Assembly: GCA_020747065.1 (NCBI GenBank)
Contig: JAGMVK010000003.1
Location: 3,224,001 to 3,288,000, forward strand
DNA length: 64,000 bases
Reading direction: 5' to 3'
Source: Cadophora sp. MPI-SDFR-AT-0126
Taxonomy: Eukaryota > Ascomycota > Leotiomycetes > Helotiales > Ploettnerulaceae
Each line of letters opens with the position of its first letter. The first letter of the stretch is position 1. Position numbers and translations under genes: made by a program. Positions 45,784 to 58,141 of this stretch are shown here, in pieces. Below the pieces are notes generated by a model. The model had not been told where the DNA came from. It did not search any database and was given only the letters and a program-made list of their open reading frames with translations.

Positions 45784-48700
45784 TCAGTCTGCTGCTAATC
45801 GAGCAAAATGTTTGCTCCAGATCCATCCAACTTGATCATCTGGATCATCTTGGTTTTTGGCAAGCCACAGCTCGCCTTTCTCGCCAATGACATCAAAGAT
45901 CTGAATATTGTTAGTTGGTTCATTGTTGGTAGGAAGGGAATGCTACCTCGCCAGCTTGATATGTCAAGTAAGGATACCCGGCTTCTGATTTGGTAGCACT
46001 GATATTGAATTCGAACAGACTTGCTGCGAGGTACAAGACGTTGTAGCCACCTGATACATTTCGATCTCGTGATGAAGCTCTCGAAGATCGCTGACTGTCT
46101 TCAGGACCATCAGGTAGAGGCATGGCCGAATGGAAGACTCCCGAGTATGGCCTGGTAGATGGGGGTGGACCATCAACATAATGCGAATTGTATGTAGAAC
46201 CGGATTCGCGGCGGTACTGACTATTGTAGTCATTGCTTGGACGCATTGGAGTATCGGAGGTATGGCTTCGACTTGTGCTAGGTCGAGCCATGCTTGCCTG
46301 ATGTCGTGCACTGTTCGCTGTGTCAGGAGTCGCAGGTGATCCAGATCCGGCACGAGAGTGGCCATTCGAGAAAGAGTGGGGCTGATGAGTGAAATGAGGT
46401 AGACCAGGAGTGTTGGCCACGATCGGGGAGAACGTGAACTGGCCACTGTGTCGCTTTGCAAAGTCAGGAGTCGGAAGACTTGGTGACTTGTCACTGTTGA
46501 ATGAGAGCCCACGAGAACGGCTTGACAGGTTCGAAGGCCTGCCTTTCCTCACTGACTCGTCATCCTGTGTTGATTGAGAAGGCCGTGTCGACATTCCGCA
46601 GCCAAAAGTGCCGTTGATGATACCCAGTTCCTGAAACTTGGCTTCGGAGTATTTGAAATCTCGGTGGAACATATCCGTAATCTCTTGAACGGTCGTTGCC
46701 ATCTGTCCCTCTTCCAGATTTTGACTGAGCTTTGCTTGCCAGATTCCCCACCACTCTGATTGCACATAAAGGAGTCGTGTAGAGCAGATCTGTCCGATTG
46801 TGTTGGTCAATGAAGAAAGCTTTGGCAGCTCAAGCTTTAGTGTCTCGTTCAAAGCCTCGTATTGAGCCACCAACTCTGCCAACTTTTCATCAATTTTCTT
46901 GCCTTGTGCCTTGAGAGCTAAGGACTTTTCATAGTCGAGTCGGCGCTTGTTGCGTTTCTTGATTGCAAGACTTGGTGGACCGTACAGGGCAATGATCTTC
47001 TCCACTGGTTCAATGACTTGCTTTCGAACAGCTGCAACATGGTCCTCTAAACCAACGCTTCCCACATCTCTCATTGACATGTTGAAATGGACCCATTTGC
47101 TTTCGATCTCGGGATATGAACTCGCACCTAACCGCATGAAAAGCTCCATGGACGAGAAAAGTCGTAGATTATTCTGAACATAGTTGGTCGCCTCACGAGT
47201 CTGGTACTCGGCATCTCGGAGGATGACCTGAAGCCTCAGATAATCGTCGCCAAATTTTTCGTGATACTTGACATAAGCCTCGTCATCCGGCGGTCGGTTT
47301 GGGTTCGCTGCAATTTTCTCGGTACGTCTACCAAAAGCTTTGGCAAGCCCAGTTCTGACGTCAGACTCTTTCCGTTTTCGGCCAACAATCTTCCCGACCA
47401 TATGAATGCGTTTCTTCAGATCGTCGATGTCTTGGAGCAAGTTGCCCAATTCTTGGCGTGCAGTTTGCAGAGCGTCGAAATCCGGGTGATCAGGTTGAGT
47501 GCTCTCCTTGATCAAAGTCAGGAAGAGCTGATAACGAGTAATTCGCTGGACCGGCTTCACAAGAAGTGCGTCAAGATCCCACGCTCCAGTAAGGTCCTTT
47601 GCAACGAGATTGCATTCGCTTAGCCAAACCTTGACAGCACCGTCATTCTGAAGAGCAGACAAGCGATTGTTGGCCACTTCACTGTTTTTGAGATACTCAG
47701 TGTAGATAACCTGCATTCGCTTGAGGTGTTTGCCAAAGCTCGCTCCAATGAATGTCTTTCTATCTTTCTGGTCATCCGTTTCCTCGTTCAGAGTAGCCGC
47801 CACGGAAAATCTGTCAGTTGAAGGCGATACATTTCCCGCAGCCTTGTTTTGCCTCGTCTTGCGTGGGGAGTAAATGCTGGATGCGGCAGATTTCAGCTCA
47901 TCTAAGAACATGGTCGAGAATTCCACAATCTCGTTAGTATTTCTGAAGATGGCCTTGATATCACTGGGGTCCAATTTCGGGCACGCCTCTGCTGTGCCTT
48001 TGTAGATCTCTTCCACGACGTTCATGTCCTTGATGTACACAGACTCGGTATCAATCAATTCCTTGATCCCCATCATCCGTTTGAATAGACGTTTCCGTGT
48101 CTCTTCAGCTGCTTGCCTTTCTTCCTCGGTCATCGTCGACTCCTGGAGCTTGATCTTGGAATCATTGTTCGCATCGTCGAAAGATATCTGCGTACTTGAT
48201 CTAGGAGTTGATATTGATGCTCGAGGGGAGTACAAATCATCGCTCGCTCGCCTTGAATCTGCATTTCGATGACCATTCAGACTCGATTGGTAAGCGCTGC
48301 TTGGAGGCCGCCTATTGTAGAGACTTGCTGGAGGTGGTGACCGTCGGATTGCGGGCGATGCCTCTTCTGATTCTGGAGGAGGCGGAGGAGGAGAATAGTC
48401 TGGCCAGACAGGAGTGGCATTGCTGGCATTGAAAGCGGGAGGACCAGAAAAACCAAGACCGAGGCCCTCGCCAGTTGATATCGGAGGAAGTTGATGCTTG
48501 CTCAGACTCGGAAGCATATGGGTCTTAGCTGCAAAGCGAGGAGATGGAAGCGGGCTGTATCCTTCTGGCTTAGGAGGAACTACTGGGGATATTTTGGGAG
48601 GTGGGATTGGCTTCTGTTCGGTTCCTGCGGGATACGAATACTCCTCCCGTTCAGAGTAGTCGTCCGTAGTGCCAACAGAATAATCCGTTCTCCAGGATTG

Positions 48701-51451
48701 GTGATGTGACTGGAAAGTTCGAGGTGATATCTGGCCGTCCCTACTTCCGTAGGTGTGCTCGAAGTTCTCAGCAGAGCTCGTCTGACCGGCTCCTTCTGAA
48801 CTCTCATAGTCCATATCCGTGGTCGGTGTATTGAGATAATCCTGTCCGCCAAAATCGCTTGGAGGAGCCAATGCAGTATGGAGATTTGGAAGCTGGATCC
48901 TCGGTGACTGGGCATGATCCCGTGGGTAGGATATTTCGGGGGTTTGGTTGTGAAAGTCCGTGATTGTTACATCTTCCACGTTGTGGTGCTCATCATTGCT
49001 CGAGAAATGCTCGTCGCCGGATTCGAACAAGCTATCAGGCCTTGATTGAGCTGGTGTTGCTTCTTGCGGGCTTGCCACCGTCACGGTCGAAGTAAAAACA
49101 GGTTGGTCCTCGAGGAACGCACCTGGAGGTGAGGGATCTCTCGCAAAAGCGTCTTTCGTGGGTGTTGATTCCGCTTGTACTTCCTCCACTGGGATAGCAT
49201 CGAGCATGATCTGAATGTTGTCCTCCTCCACTCCTAGATTTTGCATTCCAAAGAACGCCTGCTCCGGACTTAGCTGATCATCCAGGTACTCCACATGACT
49301 AGAAAGTCCACTCGGTCGAGATGGCATTCGGCTTAATCGCGCTGCTTCCGTCTGGGGTTCGTTCTCAATTTCTGTGGCATTTGATATCGCAGATGCTGGA
49401 GGCTCGTCATCATCCACGAATGTCCCTGGCATTCCCAGAGTGGGAGAATCCTCCTCTACTGGCACATTCTGCGGTACTGGCTCTGGTCTCTGGAACGAGG
49501 TATTTATATGCAGAGGAGGCGACTTCGGTTCCGTACTTTGATTCTCTGTCTTATGCTCGTCTGGACGTGCATCGACCGGAGCCTGTACATTCTTCTCGAT
49601 GTCCTGCGAAGCTATCGACGCTCTTGCAGCCTGCCGCTCATTCAACCGTCGCAAGTTGTCAGCTCGTATCTTCTTCTGTTCATTCTCATGAATTGACCTG
49701 GTGTATGCCCGCTGTATCAACTCCCGCTTCGCTACAAAGTCCTCCTTGCTCAAGGGCACTTCCGGTCTTGTCCGCTTCCTCGCATCGTTCGCCTCTGCAT
49801 TATTACGAATAATTTTCATGCCAGATCTGATATGTTGTGGAGAACCAGTCCGTTCGGCGGCTTTTTGCCGCGAGCTTTCGGTCGATGCAGAGGACACAGG
49901 GAGTCGAGGTCGTGAGCTTCGAAGAGGTGGAGATGTCTTAGGTGGAGGGGCTGAGATGTAAGCTTTGAGACTGGCATTGTTTGATGTAGATTTTTCCGCG
50001 TTCCTTTTGCCTCGCGGTGACGAGCGAGGGGTCTTTTCCCTGTTTGTCGGTGTCATGGAGCGACCGGCAGGGCTCCACGGTCTCTGCTCAGGCTTTCGAA
50101 GCTTTCCGTTTGAACGTGTCTTTGTCGCAAAGGGAGAATTTGCGCGTGTTGAGGGTAAGCTGGATGAATCGGACGAATTACTCAGCCTCTTGGAAGGCAT
50201 GGGCAAACGAGAGGGAGCTTGTACCGCGGACGGAACCGGGGGAGGGTTTGAAGTCTGAAACGAAGGGTTGACACCGTTCATGGTATTTACCTTTGAATCT
50301 TGAAAGTCGCTGTGGTTCCGATTGTGGCCGATCGAAGAACGTGGTTTGTTTGTATCGACATCCTCCAGTGTAGGTGTTACACCCAGATACCATGCCGTCG
50401 GAGAAGATGGGGAAACGTCAAGGTCAGATCTACTCCTCCTGTGCTGCGACCAGGAAGGATGCAAGCTCGAGTCCGACGTCCTACGCGTTGCGGCCCGAGG
50501 AATGCCATAGGCTATATTTGGGGTCCCCTGATCTATAGGAAGAACTTCACCGAATAATGGTCGTCTTGTTTGGGGAACTGGAATGTTGGGTGATGTTGGA
50601 GAAAGGTTCGTCATGGATTTCGATGCTTGGACATTGGAACCAGAGGCATTATGTCGTGGTCTTCGTGGTACTGCCGACTGGGTGTTGTTTGAATGCTGAT
50701 CCTCGGGAGCGAATCGAGCTCTCTGTGGCCTGGAGTTCACCGGTGATTGTGTTCTTGTATCCCTCATAACTGGTCCCGCCGATCTCGATGCCGCAGTTTG
50801 GGTGGCAGCTCGAGCTTGATATCCCCGCTCCCGCATATATCCAGAGGCATTGGGGTCCTTGATAACACTTCTCGGCGCAGGTTTTCGTACGGCAGATGTA
50901 TCTTGATCATTATTCTGGTCGAATCGTTTCAACAAGTCCTTCACACTAGGCTTTCCATGATTGGAGTATCCATTCAGAGCAGATGTAGATTTCGCATTTC
51001 CCAGGGCTCTGTTGTCCAGAGGGGACGAGGCTGAACGATATGATGGCTTCACAGCGGTGCGTGCTTGTGGCAATGAAGGATGTTTTGGTGTGGTTCCGTT
51101 TCCATTCGATCTCAAAGACGATTGAGTTGGTCTTGACTCAGATAGCGGAGCGGCCATCTCTGGAGAAGTGATAATGTAACCGTTTGTCGAGTGCGTCACA
51201 CCGCGATATTCTCTGTAGAAATCATCCGGATCTCCTCCATTCAATCTGGGCCCAACATATCCATTCGCAGTTACGGCTTGTAAATTCTGGGTGGTGAGGA
51301 AAGGAAGCTTTGGGGGTAATTGCGGCGATCTTGCGTCGAAATCGGGGAGGGGAGGAGGGTCGTAGGCTCGCGTGTGATGTTGGTGATGCTCGGGAGAGGA
51401 GGAGAGTCGCCTAGAATAGAAATTCTGGTCTGCGTTGATACCGCTTTCCAT
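45784..51451 (-). CDS. Rho/Cdc42 guanine nucleotide exchange factor with DH, BAR and SH3 domains
   Basis: Exons (minus) 45947-51451 and 45784-45900; 1873 residues. The N-terminal ~1100 residues are disordered (S/P/R-rich with many PPP runs). The DH (RhoGEF) domain spans about 1120-1370 (GIKELIDTESVYIKDMNVVE; LVKPVQRITRYQLFL). A BAR-type membrane-curving domain covers about 1384-1570 (DDEAYVKYHEKFGDDYLRL; LYVQSEWWGIW). A C-terminal SH3 starts near 1804 (VLYLAASLFEFNISATKSE) and is completed only by the second exon (IFDVIGEKGELWLAKN; GWIWSKHFARL). The 46 bp intron has a CTAAC branch. This DH-BAR-SH3 plan fits Tuba/S. pombe Gef1-like Cdc42 activators that shape polar growth. The GTPase partner is not certain. 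Confidence 0.93.
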
Positions 51452-53603
51452 CGTGCCTGGACATCGATCAGGCTTGGGCCTTGGATCTAGTCGACCGTCT
51501 GCAGAGCGTGCACGAGCAAGTACAGCGCAGCACCGCGATCGGTCGGTAGCTAGCGAACGAAGGTCGAGCCCGGCTCACTACAGGACCAGAAGCAGAACAG
51601 CGAGGCAGTGGGCAATGGGTGACGATGGAGAAAAGATCAGATCCATGCGGCCGTCAAGTCCAAGTGTATGAGGTCGTGGGAGTTGCTGAGTGGCTGCGAT
51701 TGATGATTCGCCGAGCGTTGTTTGAGGATTCGACGTGGTCCTTGCTGCCGGTTAGCCTTCGTTTGCGACAGCCGTAGGTTGGGTTGGGCTGGGCTGTGCG
51801 ACCAAGAACGAGTGGATAGAAAGGCTGGATTATTTCGAGGTCGATTGGTCGCTGGACGTTGGAAAAGAGAGGCGTGGAAATGGGGGTGTGGGAGTGTTTG
51901 GAGAGATGGATGGGAGGGGATTTGGCGTGAAATGAAGGAAGGGCGAGCCGGCCGGTAGGTAGTGCAGTCGGGTGGTGAAGCTTGATCTTGTTTTACAGTT
52001 TTCGATGAAGATGAGGATGGGGTGAGGCCAGGCACTGCGGGTGGGTAGGTGGACACTGCCCAATCCAATACCCAACAGAAGCCAATTGCTGAGGAGGGAG
52101 GTAGAAATAGAAGTGGAAGCCGTGGAAAGGTGGCTGCCCTGTCAGGCCCTGCTTGTCTGGCCGAGGCCCTGTCAATTCCTGCCAATCCTGTTCCGTTTCC
52201 AGGTCTGGCCTGCCTGGTCTGATGAAGGAAGGATGACACAGCGGGGAAGTTCATGAAAGGACGTACCGGTAGATACAATAAATAATTGCTCGCTCTTGCC
52301 CTCCCTCTGAACTCAATTTAATGATCCTGAGGTGCTTACAGTACAGTACTTCAGAATAATCTGAAGCGGTTCTTGACCTTTAACCTATCCCACTCTACCT
52401 TACCTAGATTAGAGGAATAAGTTCCAACGGTCGCGCATCTAGTCAGTCAGTCCTACGAGGAAAGTCAGTCCAACAAGAAAGTTCGCAGCTTCCAACTCTA
52501 TCTATTTTACCCCTGTCTCCGCTCCTCTCATCGCCTCGCCTCGCCTCGCCTCGCTCCGCCCTTGTGAATGAGCTCTAATCGCCTCTCGCTTCAGCGCTCC
52601 TAACGGCGTCCTTTCCGTTCTCTTCTAGTAGCAGCAGTAGCAGCAGCATCATCGGCTAAAGTCCATAGACAAGCCGGTTCAGCACCAGACAACAAGAGAG
52701 CAGAGCCGAGAGAGCGTGCGTGCGTGCTGTAGTCGCTCCACTCGCTTTCCACCTACCCAGATTGCACCACACGGCACCGTCGAGTGCTCCGACTCTTCTG
52801 CGCGGCGATGTCACCACAGTACTGTCCTGTACAAAGCCTCATTTGATGTCTAAGCGCGTCCCCCAATAATAGCACCCGTGTTCGTCGATCTTATCAGGTC
52901 GGCCCCCTGGATCTCGACAATCCCAAGCAAGGGGGTTTCTTATCGAAACGATCGATAATTCCCCATCAGACCACCACTCTGATGTGTCTCATCCGTCTTT
53001 ATTGATTTCAATTTGAACAACCAGCAAAGACCTCCGTTCTGTTCGAGAGTTGCCGGACTTCTCGCCCAGTCATCATTGCATGCGCGATTTCGCTCGTCCT
53101 TTCATGCGATCGCATGCATCTCGTCTCAATTTATCCGGCTTCTGGAAGGGTAAGCCGCGACACCACCACTGCACGGTACCGGAATAACCAGTAGCATCGC
53201 GCGTCTGCATCTACCCGCTCGACGCGTTTTGCCTCATCGCCATTCGCTGTTTCCCGCGTTTGCATCACGCTCGTGATCGTAGAAGGTCTCATGTCTTGTT
53301 GACTTGGGACGCAGGTGTGCTGCACCTAAGATCTGAAGGCTAGTTAATATTAGCAAGGACCTCACAATCACTCGTCTTCGTTTTGCTTGCTCTCCAGGGA
53401 TTATACAGTGCCAAGAGGTCTGTTCAAAATCGAGAAGAACCCCTAAGTCATAGCTCGGAATTGGGAGGGTCCTACTCAACAATATCAGGTGTACGGCACC
53501 GTCAGAGGAGTCAGCTCCGCCAGCATCAACCTTCTGAGCAGTCTTATGATCAGAGCAATATGATGAAATATTGACTCCGTTGCCTCCATTAATCCACATT
53601 AAT
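51452..53603. other. 2.1 kb intergenic: divergent promoters of the RhoGEF and TERT genes
   Basis: No gene supported. Contains CGCCT pentamer repeats at 52532-52556 and a CAG/CAT run near 52629-52650. The minus-strand part next to 51451 is pyrimidine-rich and is likely RhoGEF leader. Confidence 0.5.
52532..52556. repeat. CGCCT pentanucleotide repeat
   Basis: CGCCT repeated four to five times, read directly. Confidence 0.85.
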
Positions 53604-56600
53604 ATGACTGGAAAACGGAAGAGAAAGAGGTCTGACCAGGCTATTGGCGATCAGAAGCGGCAAAAGCTTTCTTCAAATAGTGCTCCTATTGTCAAAGATG
53701 CGCTACTCACCAAATACTATCGTCAAGTCTTGTCATTGAGAGACTATCTTCTCTCAAAACTCCCAAACGCCTCCAAGGTTCGAAGGAAAAAGATCCTCTC
53801 GATTGGGAAGAAAGCAGACGACAAGAAAACAGAGCAAGAGCTTGCCTGTTTCCTCGATCAAACATTGGTCGGAGTGTCAAAGTTCAAAGAAGTATCCCAA
53901 GACGAAAGATGGAAGCAATGGACATCGTTTTCACAAAAGACGGATGATTCTGTGTCTTTTGTAAATTTGACGGGGGTTGGGACATATTCACAATCTGAGG
54001 TATGTTTGTTTTCATTGTTGGTTGGAATGTTGACGTTTTGCCCCCGAGACATTGACATGATCTAGATCGTCGACTTCGCCATCTGGCTAATCTTCTCTAA
54101 ATCATCCAATGGAAAAGTTCAACATCTGTTATGTCAAGGTTTTCAGAAAGATGTTACTCATCGGAACATCAATCAAGGAAGAAATCCTGGCTCTTCAATT
54201 CCTGGCGTTGTCTCAACATATCCGAACAGTCATGTGACTGAAATGAAAGCAAGGCCCTGGCCTCAAGTATTGTTGTTGATGGGGAAAGAAGGGGAGAAAG
54301 CAATGATCGATCTGATTTTGGACTGTGGGGTATATCTGGCTGTAGATTGTGGTCGTGGAATTTTCAATCAACTAAGTGGTAGGTTGGGATCTGAAATGAG
54401 GATTTCGCTGACCAAAATAGGAATACCACTTGCAGACCTGCCTCTTCTACCCACAGTGGGTGTCATGCCCTTAACACCAAAAACAGCAGATACACTGCGC
54501 AATCCTTCCAGTATCAATTTCGTTCGTAATCGTATGATGTATGCCAGAGCTGCACTGAACGCCAAACTTGAGGTTAGCTTTGGACTGAAGCACATCCGTA
54601 AGTTTTTCTTATTTCTTCATAGCCTGTGCTGATATTTCAGATGTTCTCAATCGATACCCTCTTCCAAAAGACTTAAAGGATGACAAGTCCGTACATCCAC
54701 ATACAATTCAAGTTATGATGTACATCTTTCCCCGACAATTCGGGCTTCACAATGTCTTCACAAGACATGTAGACCCGAAACAAACAGTCCAGCCATTCAA
54801 GGACTATACTTTGCGTGAGGATGAGATCAAAGCGAAATTCCACGCGAAAGATCCCAAAATCCCGAAACGTCTACGAGGGAAAGGGGCAGCTTTGGTTCGC
54901 AAGCTTCAAATTCTTCACAGTCGATGTCCATACAAACTACTGCTGGAGCATTATTGTGCAGTAAGTGCCCGCCAAAGCTGCTGGATCTGGCTAATATCTA
55001 GGTCCTTGATACTCCGTTACGTATGCCGGATGTCGAATCAAGTACTATATCATCAAGCAAGATCAGAACACAGATCTCTGTTATCAGCGAGGCGACCCCA
55101 ACGAACGTGGCTTCAGACTTGGTGATTATACCTCCAAAGAAGCCATCTATGATGAACTATGCCACGCCTACGACAAAGGTGTCTGCATTCTGTCGAGCAG
55201 TCCTCTCACATTTGATTCCATCTGAATTTTGGGGATCGGGACAGACCGCCAGGGAGAATGAAAGACTCTTCCACCAGAACGTCCACAAGTTCATCGAGCT
55301 GCGTAGATTCGAGACAATGTCTCTACACGAAGTGACACAAGGATTAAAGGTAAGCAATGCCAATCGCCATTCAGCCTCGTCTAATAACATCAGATAACCG
55401 ACATGGAATGGCTTGCCCCTGGCATGGAAGGCAAGACTTCGCAGTCTGACATCTCCAAACGATGGGAGATACTCCATGAGTTCCTCTACTACATGTTCGA
55501 TTCAATCTTGGTACCCCTTATTCGATCCAACTTTCACGTCACGGAATCAAATATACATCGATATCGATTATTTTACTACCGCCATGATGTCTGGAGAACC
55601 TTAGCCGAGCCCGCCATGGCATCCTTGAAAGTCACAATGTTCGAGGAAGTCAAACTAGAGAGAGCCCAAAAGATATTGGAGTCGCGAGAACTGGGCTTCA
55701 GTCAGATCAGACTTTTGCCAAAGGAGAGTGGCGTAAGACCAATCATGAATCTCCGACGAAGAACATTGAAGAAACTTCACAACTCGGTCATGTTGGGAAG
55801 GAGCATCAACTCTGTCCTAGCCCCAGTTTACAACGTCTTGAGTCTTGAGAAGGTAGCTTATAGAATCCCTTTGGTGATAAGCCTCGCTAACCCGCCAGAA
55901 CGCCGACCCAACCCGACTGGGTTCGACACTCTTTTCAGTCGCTGATCTCTACCACAAACTTGTTAATTTCAAATCTCGCCTTCCTAAATCTCACGCACCC
56001 CTCTACTTCGCCAAGCTTGACGTCCGCTCTGCATTTGATACTATTCCCCAGACCGCAATCCTCAAGCTTATCCGCGCCTTCCCCTCCGAATCCAGCTATC
56101 GAATATCCAAACACACCGCTCTAAAACCAGGCGACAACCACCTCTCCGACCCCACCGCAAAGCCCATCCGGAAATTGACATCCCTCGCGCACTTCCCCGA
56201 TGACTTCGACGCTTTCGCCGAAAGCCTCTCGTCCGGCCTCGCAGAAGGAAAGAAGAACACCATCTTCACCTCCAACATCGTCTCGCGATTCCACGATCGG
56301 GACGAGATCATCAACTTGCTAGACGAGCACATCAAACGCAATATGGTGAAAGTCGGAAAGAAATTCTACAGGCAGAAAGAAGGTATTCCGCAAGGATCTG
56401 TCCTTTCTTCTCTACTCTGTAATTTTTTCTACGCTGATCTCGAGGCTACACATCTTGATTTCCTGGGTGCAGAAGAGAGTCTGCTGTTGAGATTGATTGA
56501 TGATTTTCTGCTTATCACGATGAATCGTGGGCATGCGAAGAGGTTTCTAGAAGTCATGCATGAGGGATTGCCAGAGTATGGCGTTACAGTCAATCCTGAT

Positions 56601-58141
56601 AAGACGCTGGTCAATTTCGAGATTGCTGTCAAGGGCAGGAAGGTTCCGCGTTTGCTTGGGAATGGAGGGTTTCCGTATTGCGGATCTTTTGTGGATACAA
56701 AAACCCTGGATGTTAGGAGGGATCGTGAGCGTAGGAGGGATATGGGTAAGTCTCTTCTTCTTCCATTCATAAGCAGGTAACGATTTGTCGCGATATTGAG
56801 CTAATTCTTATATGTGTGCAGCGGTGCAAGATTCTCTTACTGTGGAATACTCACGTGTCCCAGGAAAGGCATTCGGAAAGAAGGTTCTAAGTGAGTCAAG
56901 TATTTCTTCCTCTCTGCGTTTCTTTCCTTTACTGTTTCTCCTGCAATGCGCAACCCGGTGGCAATTTTATTTCGTTGTTCCTTCTGAGATCGTCGTCGTG
57001 TCGTCGCAAGAATCTCAAGGTTTCGCCCCCCATTCCCATAAACCAACATTCGCTTCACTCTTGGCGGCCGCAACTCACAGCCCACCCCACCAACTTCACA
57101 ACCGCTTTCATTCATGTCGCACATAAAACAGCCCGAAATTTATCGATATATGTATTAGAAGAAAGCAATTCCTGTCACATACGACCACAGACTGAGGAGA
57201 ATTGGGCATCCCGTCCGCTCTGCCATACACAAGCCTCAGATCGGCAGATTAGTAGTTGGGTGGGTGACCACCAGCGAATACCTGCTGTTGTATGTTTTTT
57301 GATTTTTTGGACTTTTTTTGACGTAGGAGGAAGCTGCGATTCTCTGTTTGTTGTCTTGTGTCTTTCTCTCTGTCTTTCCTGTCACTTCTCACAGCGGCTA
57401 CGAATTTTAATTGTTTTCAGCATTGTGTTCTTTCCATCTCTTTTTGGCGAATATCCTCAATTTTTAACATCCCAAAATCATCTCATCTCCATCCATCAAC
57501 CCTTACCTACCCTCCACCACAGTCCCTGCGAATACTCACAACTAACCTCCCACAGATACATTCAAAATCCAAGCACACGCCATGTTCCTCGACACGGCAT
57601 TCAACTCCCTCCCAACAGTCAAAACCAACATCTCGACCGCGTTCACGGAGACGGCGGTGAAAATGTGGATGTACGCACGTTGTCTGGGGAGGGGGAAGAG
57701 GCCGAGTAGTGCGTTGATATGTCGTGAGTTTACTTCTTCCCTTTCGTTTTTGTATCTTGCTGTGGTTGCTGAGCCTGGGAGGGAGAAAGGAGAGATGTAA
57801 GGGGAGGGTGGGATAGAAGTTGTGGAATCGGATTGAAGAAATGGAATTGCTAACAATCATTCACAGAAACCATCGAGGACCTCATCACCCTAGCCTTCGT
57901 CCTCATGAAATCCAAAGCCAAGAACAAGAAGAACGTAGGCTATAAATGCAGTCTGACAAAACTACAGGTAGAGTGGTACGTGCACTTGAACAACGAGGGT
58001 GTGTTTCTACATGCTGATGCTGATGTGTGAGATAGGTTGGCGATCAATGCGTTTAGAGAGGTTCTGGGGAAGAGACAGAGTGGGTATAGAGAGGTTCTTG
58101 GGTGGTTGGATGGAAGGATTGAGAGGTTGAGGGTGAGGTAG
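53604..58141 (+). CDS. TERT: telomerase reverse transcriptase (TERT)
   Basis: Catalytic subunit that copies the telomerase RNA onto chromosome ends. Eleven exons: 53604-53999, 54066-54378, 54421-54597, 54641-54960, 55002-55349, 55394-55852, 55899-56745, 56822-56890, 57556-57723, 57867-57975, 58036-58141; 1103 residues, all phases consistent. The N-terminus is basic (KRKRKR). RNA-binding domain with GIFNQLSG and the T motif PRQFGLHNVFT (~residue 327). RT motifs: RLLPKESGVRPIMNL (1/2), KLDVRSAFDTI (A, Asp712), EGIPQGSVLSSLLCNFFYAD (B), LLRLIDDFLLIT (C, Asp872-873), GSFVDTKTL (E). The C-terminal thumb ends GYREVLGWLDGR. Intron 8 is 665 bp, against 41-143 bp for the others, and contains a 5S rRNA gene. 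The 42 bp intron 54379-54420 keeps frame if retained. Confidence 0.96.
56891..57555 (+). other. long intron 8 of TERT, host of a 5S rRNA gene
   Basis: 665 bp; donor GTGAGT, branch ACTAAC and acceptor CACAG. It joins GKAFGKKVL to NTFKIQAHAMFLD, both conserved in TERT, so the intron is forced by the protein. Confidence 0.92.
57177..57295 (+). rRNA. 5S ribosomal RNA gene (dispersed copy within the TERT intron)
   Basis: 119 nt beginning ACATACGACC and ending GTTGTATGT; the two ends pair over nine bases (helix I). Helix II is CTGAGG with CCTCAG, differing from the Neurospora 5S sequence by compensatory changes. The conserved internal control region is present (TTAGTAGTTGGGTGGGTGAC, then CACCAGCGAA). 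A T run follows at once (57295-57300, then TTTTTT at ~57303) as Pol III terminator. Same strand as TERT. Confidence 0.95.
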
